Source: an uncultured Gemmiger sp. (GTDB lineage Bacteria > Bacillota > Clostridia > Oscillospirales > Ruminococcaceae). From it: a DNA stretch of 11,306 nucleotides. Positions 4,211 to 10,849 of the stretch are shown here, one piece after another. The DNA lies in assembly GCA_944382805.1 (NCBI GenBank), contig CALWNS010000217.1, positions 1 to 11,306 of the forward strand, written 5' to 3'. A program made the position numbers and the translations under genes. How positions within the stretch are numbered: position 1 is the first letter of the stretch; every line of letters starts with the position of its first letter. The notes beneath the pieces were generated by a model. It was not told the origin of the DNA and did no database searches. It saw only the letters and a list, made by a program, of their open reading frames with translations.

Positions 4211-6868
4211 TCAAACGCGCAGCAGGCGCACCTGGCCGGTCAGGCCACTGCCGCCGGCGGGCGGGGCGGCCAGCATTTTGGCGTAGCCTTGCAGCAGCGG
4301 GTAGCACTGGCGCTCCAGCGTGGTGGCTACCTCGATGGCCAGCGTGTTCACCCCCGCGCGGCCGGCCAGGTCATAGGCGAACGGCGGGGCGATCTGGAGG
4401 CCGGCGCTCTCGCCGTTCAGGAAAACCTCCACGCCCTCGGCCGCGTCGTCGATCTCCAGGCGCAGCGCGGCGTCCGCCGCCAGCGTGAACTGCGTTTCGT
4501 ACCGCACATAGCCGGAAAATTCCGGCTGCTCCGCGGCCAGGGCGTCGGGCAGCGTGACCGGCGCGGCGGGGCCGAAGTGCGGGTACTCGGCGCCCTCGCA
4601 CACCGCGCGCGTCCAGGGCCCCAGCGCCACCGGCTCGCCGACGGCGGGCGGGACGTACAGCGCGGCGCCGGCCGGCGGTTCGCCCAGCACCAGCACGCGC
4701 GGGTGCAGCGGCGCAATGGCTGCCGCTACCCGCAGGCCGGCCCGCGCATCGCCGGCCCGGGCCGGCTCGCAGCGGTTGGCCCAGGGGTCATACCAGTAGC
4801 ACGGGCCGCTAAGCCCCGGCAGCGTCAGCACGCCGGTATAGGGCGCGGTTCCCTCGTTCACGGCCAGCACCATGGTGGTGGCGCCCTGCACGGTCAAAAG
4901 GCGCAGGCGGTCGCTTTCCGGTTCGGCCGTGGGGGCGGCCACGCCGGCCGCGCGCAGGGCGGCGGGCAGGGCGGCCGGCTCCACCATCGGGCAGGCGGCC
5001 AGGGCGGCGGGCAGCGGCCCGCCCTCGCACAGGGCTGCGGGGCGCGTGCCGGCAAAGAACACCGGCAGGCCGGCGGCGGCCAGCACGGCCAGGGCGGAGG
5101 CCGCGGCGGCGGGCATCCGCCGCGCGCCGGGCACCACGAACGCCCGGTACGCCTGGCCGTTCACCACCAGCGGCGCGCCCAGTTCGGTCTTGTAGCGGGC
5201 CGGCTCGGCAAACACATCGGCCGGCAGCACGCGGCAGGGGATGTGCGCGTCGTACAGCGGGCGCACGGCGGCTTCGAACGGCATGGCATCGGGGTCGCAC
5301 CATTCGGCTTCGCCGTGGTACAGCACGGCGGCGGCCGCGGCGTGCGCCCCGGCGCTGGTCAGCGTGGCCACGCGGTTCATGTAGGCCACCAGCTGCCCGA
5401 AATGCCGGTACTGCGGGTTGTGCCCGTGGGCGTAAAAGTGCGGCGGGCAGTCCGGGTCGGGGAAGGCCTTGCCGGAGAATGCGTGCGGCACGAACCAGTT
5501 GATGCCGCGCACCAAAAAGTGGTCGGCCAGGTATTTTTCCAGCCGCACGCCCTCGGCCCAGCCGTAGTTGCCAAAGATCTCGCACATGGCGTTGCCGCGC
5601 TTGCCCGGCTCGATGGCCGCGGCGCTCTCGGCCAGCGTGGCCAGGCCGTAATGGTAAAAGGTGCCGCTGCGCGGGCTGCGCATGGCGTTTTGCTTGGGTT
5701 CGTCCTCGCCCTGGGGCAGCACCTGGCCGCCGATGTCGTCAATGCCGGCCATGTCCTGGCCGTTCAGCCCGCGGAAATAATGCCCCAGGCTGGACCCGGT
5801 GCGGCAGTGCTGGCCGTCGTCCTCGATCACGTGGCCGATGTACTGCACGCCGTGCGCGCGGCACCAGCCGCCGATCTGCTCGCTGAAATCGGCCCGCACC
5901 AGTTTGGTCAGGCAGTCCATGTACACGGTGTGGGCGCGGGCGGTGGCGTCGCTGCCGTCCTGGGCGAACAGGCGCGGCAGGTCGGCCGCCCAGCCGGGGC
6001 CGTAGGCGGCCGAATAGCTTTCCTCCAGCTCGTCGCTCCAGGGCAGGTCCTGGCCGCAGCCCAGCGTGTTGCCCTTCAGGTACAAATGGCCGTTGCCCAG
6101 CTCCGGCTCGTCGGAGAAAAAGCCCGCGATGGTCTTGCCGAAATCAGCCGCATAGTGCTGCCAGTGCGGCTCGTACACCGCGTCCAGCAGCAGGCGCACG
6201 CCGGGGCGGCGCAGCATATTGATGTAGTCGCGGTGGTAGCCGGCGTTGCGGCTGACCGTGACCACCCGCAGCGTGCGGGCGCCGGCGGGCTTGTCCCAGC
6301 AAAGGCGCTCGTTTTGCACACAGGGCAAAAGGTCGGCCGCCGCGCCGCTCTCGTCCACGGCCTGCACGGCCAGCAGACGGTCGCCGGCCGCATCGAACAC
6401 GCGGGCCGGGGGCTTATTAAAGAAAGCGGCCTCGGCCGGGTTTTGGTATTCGCGCGCGGGCGGGTCCATCAGGCCGGCGGCGCGCAGGTCCAGCGCCAGC
6501 GGGCCGGCCGCCGGCTCCAGCGCCAGGGTGCGGCAGAAAACGCCCTGACGGCAGAAAGTTTCCGGCGCGGTTTTGGCCGCGCCGTTGGCGTACCCGGTGG
6601 GGAAGTGGCTGTCGTCCAAAATCCACACCCGCATCCCGCGGCGGCGCGCCTCGTCCAGGATCACGTCCATATCGGCCCACCATTTGGGGCCGCAGAAATC
6701 GGGGTGGGGGCGGCTTTCGACGCACACGGCCTTGCAGTTCGCGCCGTCAATGGCGGCCATCATCTCGCGCAGGGTGGCTTCGTCCTCGCCGTGCTGCCAG
6801 AAAAACGGCAGCACGTGGTTATCCGCCTGGCCGGCCAGCAGCCGGGCGATGGTTTCGTTTTGAGGCAT
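4211..6868 (-). CDS. Large cytoplasmic glycoside hydrolase, GH106-like
   Basis: This 885-residue protein has no signal peptide or membrane segment, so it should act on imported saccharides in the cytoplasm. The N-terminal catalytic region has the segments PKWWADMDVI (61-70) and GMRVWILDDSHFPTGYANG (78-96). These, with GFFSDEPELGNG (249-260, acidic candidates E254 and E256) and CEIFGNYGWAEG (429-440, E430), I associate with GH106 / alpha-L-rhamnosidase-related enzymes, recalled rather than searched. The last 136 residues (750-885) look like a beta-sandwich sugar-binding domain of the kind flanking GH2 and GH106 enzymes (FSGYVRYETQF, VEVFLNGESAG). The substrate is unknown, and I cannot assign catalytic residues. 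The ATG at 6868 follows an excellent AAAGGAGG five bases upstream. A parS-like site sits about 25-45 bp upstream of the start, and no clear -10 is visible. Repeat arrays flank the gene on both sides. Confidence 0.7.
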   Translation of the reverse strand: MPQNETIARLLAGQADNHVLPFFWQHGEDEATLREMMAAIDGANCKAVCVESRPHPDFCGPKWWADMDVILDEARRRGMRVWILDDSHFPTGYANGAAKTAPETFCRQGVFCRTLALEPAAGPLALDLRAAGLMDPPAREYQNPAEAAFFNKPPARVFDAAGDRLLAVQAVDESGAAADLLPCVQNERLCWDKPAGARTLRVVTVSRNAGYHRDYINMLRRPGVRLLLDAVYEPHWQHYAADFGKTIAGFFSDEPELGNGHLYLKGNTLGCGQDLPWSDELEESYSAAYGPGWAADLPRLFAQDGSDATARAHTVYMDCLTKLVRADFSEQIGGWCRAHGVQYIGHVIEDDGQHCRTGSSLGHYFRGLNGQDMAGIDDIGGQVLPQGEDEPKQNAMRSPRSGTFYHYGLATLAESAAAIEPGKRGNAMCEIFGNYGWAEGVRLEKYLADHFLVRGINWFVPHAFSGKAFPDPDCPPHFYAHGHNPQYRHFGQLVAYMNRVATLTSAGAHAAAAAVLYHGEAEWCDPDAMPFEAAVRPLYDAHIPCRVLPADVFAEPARYKTELGAPLVVNGQAYRAFVVPGARRMPAAAASALAVLAAAGLPVFFAGTRPAALCEGGPLPAALAACPMVEPAALPAALRAAGVAAPTAEPESDRLRLLTVQGATTMVLAVNEGTAPYTGVLTLPGLSGPCYWYDPWANRCEPARAGDARAGLRVAAAIAPLHPRVLVLGEPPAGAALYVPPAVGEPVALGPWTRAVCEGAEYPHFGPAAPVTLPDALAAEQPEFSGYVRYETQFTLAADAALRLEIDDAAEGVEVFLNGESAGLQIAPPFAYDLAGRAGVNTLAIEVATTLERQCYPLLQGYAKMLAAPPAGGSGLTGQVRLLRV

Positions 6869-6892
6869 GGGGTCCTCCTTTGGGTGGGTGGG

Positions 6893-6912
6893 AATGTTCC
6901 ACGGGGAACATT
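6893..6912 (+). promoter_or_regulatory. parS: parS-like ParB/Noc binding site, copy 2
   Basis: The core TGTTCCACGGGGAACA (6895-6910) with the same AA/TT flanks is identical over 20 bp to the site between parA and noc, and in the same orientation. It lies 25 bp upstream of the glycosidase ATG, within the expected leader or promoter. ParB or Noc bound here could spread over the gene or its promoter. Recognition is inferred from sequence only. Confidence 0.7.
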
Positions 6913-6956
6913 GGGGATTTTTGGGGCAGCCGGGGTGCGGAGGGCGGAAAAACCGT

Positions 6957-7038
6957 TTGTAGGGAACGGTCTTGACCGTTCCGCAAACCTTGCGGCGGAG
7001 GGTAGGTCCCCGGGACGATGCAAGCATCGTCCCCTACA
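6957..7038 (+). repeat. Family B modular repeat, copy B3
   Basis: An 82-bp element from TTGTAGGG to CCCTACA. The left module is GAACGGTCTTGACCGTTC, the middle is CTTGCGGCGGAGGGTAGG and the right module is GACGATGCAAGCATCGTC. The right module is intact here and serves as the empty-site reference for the insertion in B6. Confidence 0.9.
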
Positions 7039-7088
7039 GAGTACGGGTGCCGCGCGGGCGAATATTTGCGCCGGGCGCACAATTTACG

Positions 7089-7173
7089 TTGTAGGGGCCG
7101 ATGCTCGTCATCGGCCCGCAGACCTTGCGGCGACCGGTACGTCCGCGGGAGGGATAAATCCCTCCCCTATGAA
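7089..7173 (+). repeat. Family B modular repeat, copy B4
   Basis: From TTGTAGGG to CCCTATGAA, 85 bp. The left module is GGCCGATGCTCGTCATCGGCC, here uninterrupted and so the empty-site reference for B8. The right module is GGGATAAATCCC. A linker beginning CCAAGGCAAAATCTCAACG joins it to B5, and the same linker joins B7 to B8. Confidence 0.88.
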
Positions 7174-7217
7174 CCAAGGCAAAATCTCAACGGAATGGCA
7201 ACGCGCGTATGGGGCGC

Positions 7218-7299
7218 TTGCAGGGGAGGGGCACGCCCCTCCCGCGGGGGTTTGCGGCGGCCGGTACGTGCCCGGAACGGTCAAGACCGTTCCCTACAA
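7218..7299 (+). repeat. Family B modular repeat, copy B5
   Basis: From TTGCAGGG to CCCTACAA, 82 bp, with left module GAGGGGCACGCCCCTC and right module GAACGGTCAAGACCGTTC. It matches B1 closely, and the following linker matches the B1-B2 linker, so B5-B6 and B1-B2 are copies of one compound array. Confidence 0.9.
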
Positions 7300-7343
7300 T
7301 GCAAGGCGAAGGCTCTGCGGGGTGGGGACGGGCGTACAAATGA

Positions 7344-7491
7344 TTTGTAGGGGAGGGATTTATCCCTCCCGCGGGGGCTTGCGGCAGCCGTTACGTGCCC
7401 GGGACGATCTCCGGCCTAAGAGCCGGGCCTTGCGGCCCGGTTGGCCTCCGAAACGCGCCTGCGGGCGCAGTGCAAGCATCGTCCCCTACAG
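7344..7491 (+). repeat. Family B modular repeat, copy B6, interrupted
   Basis: The left end TTTGTAGGG carries the left module GGGATTTATCCC. The right module GACGAT/GCAAGCATCGTC is split by a 63-bp family C insertion (7409-7471) and ends in CCCCTACA. Removing the insertion restores exactly the right module of B3. Confidence 0.88.
7409..7471 (+). mobile_element. Family C short insertion, copy C1, within B6
   Basis: A 63-bp segment running from CTCCGGCCTAAGAGCC to GCGGGCGCAGT, placed between GACGAT and GCAAGCATCGTC of the B6 right module with no target duplication. It has a 7-bp stem CCGGGCC/GGCCCGG (7423-7440, loop TTGC) and a second hairpin GCGCC-TGCG-GGCGC (7455-7468). There is no coding capacity. 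The related copy is at 11045-11106. Confidence 0.8.
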
Positions 7492-7523
7492 GGCGCGGGT
7501 GAATATTTGCGCCGGGCCTATTA

Positions 7524-7722
7524 GGCCCCCTTGTCAAAGGGGGCTGGCTGCGGCGATAGCCGCAGACTGGGGGATTGCGTACCCGTAGAATGCCGTTCCC
7601 GGAAGCCGGCGCAGACTGGGGGATTGCGTGGGGTAAGCTGGCGTTTATAAACAGCATTTCAAGGCAGAGCAATCCCTCCGTCACGGCCTGCGGCCGTGCC
7701 ACCTCCCTTTGACAAGGGAGGC
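7524..7722 (+). repeat. Family A palindromic repeat, copy A4, internally duplicated
   Basis: A 199-bp element with standard arms (GCCCCCTTGTCAAAGGGGGC at the left, CCTCCCTTTGACAAGGGAGG at the right). The inner left-arm segment GCAGACTGGGGGATTGCGT occurs twice (7562-7580 and 7611-7629), which adds about 50 bp. The extra unit carries a diverged central sequence. The centre near 7641-7657 (TGGCGTTTATAAACAGCA) is degenerate. Confidence 0.88.
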
Positions 7723-7748
7723 AAAGAGCGCGGCGCCCCCCTCTTTTT

Positions 7749-8582
7749 TCATTCCCCCGCCGGCAGCTTATCCGCGCCGTACACGATGTTGCCAAAGCCG
7801 CCGTCGGCGCGCACGCCTGTGTGGGTCTCGCGCTTGGCGTACAGCACGGGCTGGCCCAGCTCCTGCATGGGCAGGCGGTCGTCCAGGCCGGCCAGGATCT
7901 GCTCGCACAGCGTGATGCAGTTGTTCAAGATCACCGGGTCCACCGTCTCGTGCGGGCCGTGGCTGACCAGCGCGCGGCTGTACAGGTTCGAGTAGTTCTT
8001 GCGGTAAAAGTTCGCCTGCGCGCGGTATTCCTCCACCGTGGTGGCGCAGGGGCCGAACAGGTACAGGTGCTGGTTGCACGCATCCCCGAACAAAACCGTG
8101 CCCAGCTCCGGCAGCAGCACGGTCATCGACCCGCGCGTGTGCCCGGGGAAGGCCACCGCCTGCGCGTGCAGGCCGCCCAGATCGATGGTGTCGCCGTCGT
8201 CCAGGCCGGCCAGGGCGCAGCTTTCGGCCGGGCAGAACGCCTCGGCCGGCAGCGCCAGGTCGGGCAGCGTCTCGCGCGCATAGGCCTGCCGCGCGGCCAG
8301 GGTCATGCTTTCGCGCGCCAGCGCGGCGTCGGCTTCGTTCAAGTGTACTTCGCCAAACCAGGCCGCGCCGCCCGCGTGGTCCACATGGCCGTGGGTCACC
8401 CACACGGTCAGCGGCTTGTCGGTCAAACCGGCCACAAAGGCGGCCAGGTCGCCGGCGCCGCCGCAGGTGTCCAGCAGCAGCGCGCGCTCGCTGCCCTGCA
8501 CAAGGAAGCAGCGCACGCCGGAAAGCGAGGTGATGGCGGTCAGGTGGGCGTCCAGCGGTTTGCTGGTGTAATAGGTCTGCAT
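7749..8582 (-). CDS. Metallo-beta-lactamase-fold metal-dependent hydrolase
   Basis: This 277-residue cytoplasmic protein has the MBL-fold metal site: THGHVDHAGG (H64, H66, D68, H69), GHTRG with H148, FGDACN with D167, and a late histidine at SHG (H208). This is the complete two-metal ligand set of the glyoxalase II-like branch. Family members hydrolyse thioesters, lactones, phosphoesters or related bonds; nothing here fixes the substrate, and the C-terminal 60 residues are unfamiliar. The ATG at 8582 was chosen because AAAGGAGCG lies about 7 bases upstream and the protein then starts at the MBL core; the in-frame ATG at 8612 lacks such a site. The gene is divergent from the response regulator, so the two-component system could control it, but this is unproven. 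It is monocistronic, with a family A repeat directly after the stop. Confidence 0.88.
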   Translation of the reverse strand: MQTYYTSKPLDAHLTAITSLSGVRCFLVQGSERALLLDTCGGAGDLAAFVAGLTDKPLTVWVTHGHVDHAGGAAWFGEVHLNEADAALARESMTLAARQAYARETLPDLALPAEAFCPAESCALAGLDDGDTIDLGGLHAQAVAFPGHTRGSMTVLLPELGTVLFGDACNQHLYLFGPCATTVEEYRAQANFYRKNYSNLYSRALVSHGPHETVDPVILNNCITLCEQILAGLDDRLPMQELGQPVLYAKRETHTGVRADGGFGNIVYGADKLPAGE

Positions 8583-8640
8583 GGGGTCGCTCCTTTCAGT
8601 ACGGGTCGGCACGGGCTTTTACCTTATTAGATACACCCGT

Positions 8641-8670
8641 ATTATACACCCGGCGCGGCGCGGCGGGCAA
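8641..8670 (-). promoter_or_regulatory. Promoter of the MBL hydrolase gene
   Basis: On the minus strand TTGCCC (8670-8665) and a perfect TATAAT (8646-8641) are separated by 18 bases. Transcription would start near 8634, giving a leader of about 50 bases. This is a strong sigma-A-type match. Confidence 0.7.
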
Positions 8671-8699
8671 GGATTTTTCCCGCCGGCGGGTTTTTCCGC

Positions 8700-8728
8700 T
8701 TGCGGGCCGGGCGGGAATTTGTTACACT
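8700..8728 (+). promoter_or_regulatory. Possible promoter of the response regulator-kinase operon
   Basis: TTGCGG (8700-8705) and TACACT (8723-8728) are spaced 17 bases apart. A better -10 by sequence, TATAAA at 8732-8737, lacks a -35 at normal spacing and could depend on an activator. The assignment between the two is open. Confidence 0.4.
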
Positions 8729-8740
8729 TACTATAAACAA

Positions 8741-8762
8741 GGCCCGCCCGCCGCGGCGGGCC
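8741..8762 (+). promoter_or_regulatory. Leader hairpin before the response regulator
   Basis: GGCCCGCC (8741-8748) pairs perfectly with GGCGGGCC (8755-8762) across a 6-base loop, just upstream of the AAAAGGAGGG ribosome binding site. No T-run follows, so it is not a terminator. It may stabilise the 5' end of the mRNA or influence translation. Confidence 0.45.
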
Positions 8763-8782
8763 GAAAAGGAGGGAACGCCGCC

Positions 8783-9493
8783 ATGATCCGCATTGCCATT
8801 GTGGAGGACGAAGCCGAGGTGCGCGAACAGCTGGTGGGCTACCTGCGCCGCTACGAACGGCAGTACGGCCGTATGTTCGATTTGACCACCTTTGCCGACG
8901 GCGACGAGATCGTATCCGGCTACCGCGCCGTGTACGACATCATCCTGCTGGACGTGCAGATGCGCCGCATGGACGGCATGGCGGCGGCCGAGGCCATCCG
9001 CCGCGTGGATAAGGACGTGCTGCTGATCTTTATCACCAACATGGCGCAGTTTGCCATCCGCGGCTATGCGGTGGACGCGCTGGACTATGTGCTCAAGCCG
9101 GTGCCGTATTTCGCCTTTTCGCAGCAGCTGCAAAAGGCGGTGGCGCGGCTGAACAAGCGGCGCAAGGTGTTTTTGACCGTCCCGGTCGAAGGCGGGCTGC
9201 GCCGGGTGGACGTGGCCGGCATCTATTACCTGGAAAGCGACGGCCACCATGTGCGCATCCACACCGAGGACGGCGAGGTCGAGGCCGCCGGCAGCCTGAA
9301 ATCGCTGGAGGAAAAGCTGGCCGGCCGGCCGTTCACGCGCTGCAACAGCGGGTACCTGGTCAACCTGGCGCAGGTGCTGGGCGTGCAGCAGAACACCGTG
9401 CAGGTCGGCCCGTATGCGCTGCAGATCAGCCGCCCGCGCAAAAAGGCCTTTTTGGAGGCTTTGACCGATTATATCGGGGGTGATGCGCAGTGA
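8783..9493 (+). CDS. LytTR-family response regulator (AgrA/VirR-like)
   Basis: This 236-residue protein has an N-terminal receiver domain (1-120) with acidic pocket E8/D9, phosphoacceptor D57 in ILLDVQM, T85 and K105 in the LKP loop. A C-terminal LytTR DNA-binding domain follows (about 130-232), with FTRCNSGYLVN (184-194) and the basic stretch SRPRKK (216-221). Phosphorylated LytTR regulators bind paired direct repeats and usually control peptide signalling, bacteriocins or surface functions. AGGAGGG precedes the ATG by 9 bases. Its stop overlaps the GTG of the sensor kinase by 4 bases, so the two form a coupled operon. No signal peptide gene or AgrB-type processing gene is in the window. The target could be the divergent MBL gene, its own operon, or distant genes. 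Confidence 0.95.
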   Translation: MIRIAIVEDEAEVREQLVGYLRRYERQYGRMFDLTTFADGDEIVSGYRAVYDIILLDVQMRRMDGMAAAEAIRRVDKDVLLIFITNMAQFAIRGYAVDALDYVLKPVPYFAFSQQLQKAVARLNKRRKVFLTVPVEGGLRRVDVAGIYYLESDGHHVRIHTEDGEVEAAGSLKSLEEKLAGRPFTRCNSGYLVNLAQVLGVQQNTVQVGPYALQISRPRKKAFLEALTDYIGGDAQ

Positions 9494-10764
9494 CGCTGCC
9501 CGACATCCCCCGCCTGTACACCGCCCTGGCCGAATGGCTGGCCTGCACCATGTACCTGCTGGCGCTGCCCAGGCGGCTGCCCCGCGCGGGCACGGCGGCG
9601 GGCGCGGCGGGCTGGCTGGCCGCCATGGCCGCGTTTTTGCAGCTGACCGGCGGCGTGCCGCTGGCGTTCTGGATCCCGTGTATGCTGGCGGCCATTGCCG
9701 GGATGTACCTGTACCTGTATTCGCTGTGCCGGCTCACCGCGCTGGAGGCCGGCTACTGCTGCGCGCGGGCGTTTTTGCTGGCGGAATTTGCCGCCAGCCT
9801 GGAATGGCAGCTCCACTGCCTGCTGTGGCCGCAGGCGGGCGGCGGCGCGCCGCAGGCCCTGGCGCTGCTGGGGGCGGTGTATGCGGCGGTGTTCGGCGGG
9901 ATCTTTTGGCGCGATGTGCGCCGGCTGGGCCGCACGCCGGCGCTGGGCATCAACGCGCCGGCCATGGTCAGCGCCGCGCTGATGGCGCTGGCGGCCTTTG
10001 CGGTCAGCAACCTGCCGTTCACGGTGCCCAACGCCGGCACCATGAACGTGTTCTACACCCGCACGCTGGTGGACCTGGCCGGGGTGCTGCTGCTGTCCAT
10101 GCAGCAGGACCAACTGCGCGAAGCCTCGCTGCACCGCGAACTGGACGCCATGAACGCCGTGCTGCGCCGCCAGTACGAACAGTACCAGCAGAGCAAGGAG
10201 AGCATCCGGCTCATCAACCGCCACTGCCACGACCTGAAACTGCAGATCGCCGCCATCCGCGCCGAGCACGACCCCGGCAAGCGCGCCGCCGCCCTGGCGC
10301 AGATGGAAAGCGGCATCCAAATGTACGAAGCGCAGAACAAGACCGGCAACGCCGTGCTGGACACGCTGCTTACCGCCAAGCAGATCTTTTGCCAGCAGCA
10401 CGGCATCAACTTTACCTGCGTGGCCGACGGCCGCCTGCTGGATTTTATGTCCACGGGGGACATCTGCACGCTGGTGGGCACCGCGCTGGACAACGCCACC
10501 GAAAGCGTGCAGACGCTGGCCGAAGAGGACAAGCGCCTGATCCGCGCGGCCATCTACGCCCAGCACGGCTTTGTGATGCTGCGGTTCGAAAACTACTGCG
10601 AAACGCCGGTGCCCCTGAACGCCGACGGCCTGCCCGCCCAGGGCTACGGCGTGCGCGCGGTGCGCGCCGCGGCCGAAAAATACGGCGGCACCGTGACCGT
10701 CCACAGCGAGGACAACTGGTTCACCCTGCGCGCCCTGCTGCCCCGCCCGCAGGGGCAGACGTAA
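9490..10764 (+). CDS. AgrC-like membrane sensor histidine kinase (GHKL type)
   Basis: This 424-residue kinase has a six- or seven-helix N-terminal membrane domain (about 10-205; hydrophobic stretches near 12-28, 36-55, 60-80, 88-105, 122-142, 157-176 and 190-205). A coiled linker follows, then an H-box HCHDLK (245-250, likely phosphoacceptor H247), a TGNAVLDTLLTAK segment (285-297), the N-box GTALDNATESV (330-340) and a G-box GYGVRAVRAAAEKYGG (385-400). This matches the HPK10 class that senses peptides and pairs with LytTR regulators. The start is GTG at 9490, overlapping the regulator stop as GTGA, with GGGGGTGA about 6 bases upstream. The next in-frame ATG (residue 21) would remove most of the first helix. 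The ligand is unknown and no agrD-like gene is visible nearby. Confidence 0.92.
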   Translation: MTLPDIPRLYTALAEWLACTMYLLALPRRLPRAGTAAGAAGWLAAMAAFLQLTGGVPLAFWIPCMLAAIAGMYLYLYSLCRLTALEAGYCCARAFLLAEFAASLEWQLHCLLWPQAGGGAPQALALLGAVYAAVFGGIFWRDVRRLGRTPALGINAPAMVSAALMALAAFAVSNLPFTVPNAGTMNVFYTRTLVDLAGVLLLSMQQDQLREASLHRELDAMNAVLRRQYEQYQQSKESIRLINRHCHDLKLQIAAIRAEHDPGKRAAALAQMESGIQMYEAQNKTGNAVLDTLLTAKQIFCQQHGINFTCVADGRLLDFMSTGDICTLVGTALDNATESVQTLAEEDKRLIRAAIYAQHGFVMLRFENYCETPVPLNADGLPAQGYGVRAVRAAAEKYGGTVTVHSEDNWFTLRALLPRPQGQT

Positions 10765-10787
10765 AAACGAAAAGGAAAACGAAAAAA

Positions 10788-10818
10788 GCCGCCCGGCGCA
10801 GGAATTGCGCCGGGCGGC
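10788..10818 (-). terminator. Intrinsic terminator between convergent genes
   Basis: GCCGCCCGGCGCA (10788-10800) pairs perfectly with TGCGCCGGGCGGC (10806-10818) across a 5-base loop. On the minus strand the 13-bp stem is followed by TTTTTT, a textbook terminator for the leftward gene entering at 11253. On the plus strand only GGGGTTTGTGG follows, so it is weaker for the sensor kinase operon that ends 23 bp upstream. Confidence 0.85.
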
Positions 10819-10849
10819 GGGGTTTGTGGGGGGCGGATGCGGGAAAATT

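Larger units (their letters stand above)
6869..7748. other. Repeat-filled intergenic region glycosidase-MBL hydrolase
   Basis: No gene is seen in 880 bases. They hold the parS-like site, four B elements (6957-7492, joined by conserved linkers), the C1 insertion inside B6, a linker with ATATTTGCGCCGGGC (7503-7517) and A4 (7524-7722), which ends 26 bp from the stop of the MBL gene. The linkers are themselves repeated elsewhere in the window. Confidence 0.75.
8583..8782. other. Divergent control region, MBL hydrolase and two-component operon
   Basis: These 200 bp carry a good minus-strand promoter (8641-8670), a plus-strand promoter candidate (8700-8728), the palindrome CCCGCCGGCGGG flanked by T5 on both sides (8674-8695), and a leader hairpin (8741-8762). 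This is where a LytTR regulator would be expected to bind. I see no clear pair of direct repeats typical of LytTR sites. Confidence 0.5.

Noticed and set aside
6957..7491. Integron attC-like cassette array, because hairpin modules are exchanged
   Set aside because: There are no gene cassettes, no attC core sites and no integrase in the window. The module exchange remains as a separate finding.
4007..7588. 1193-codon open frame on the plus strand
   Set aside because: It lies antisense to the glycosidase gene and extends into repeats. Its composition is rich in H, R, G, Q and A, as expected from reading a GC-rich gene backwards, and it has no recognisable domain or ribosome binding site.
6957..7722. 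CRISPR array
   Set aside because: The repeats are palindromic modules of different lengths with conserved, not unique, linkers, and no cas genes are present.
8674..8695. CCCGCCGGCGGG followed by TTTTT as a terminator
   Set aside because: The palindrome leaves only a 4-bp stem with a 4-base loop, and it lies between two divergent promoters where no transcript needs ending. It is more plausibly an operator or chance.
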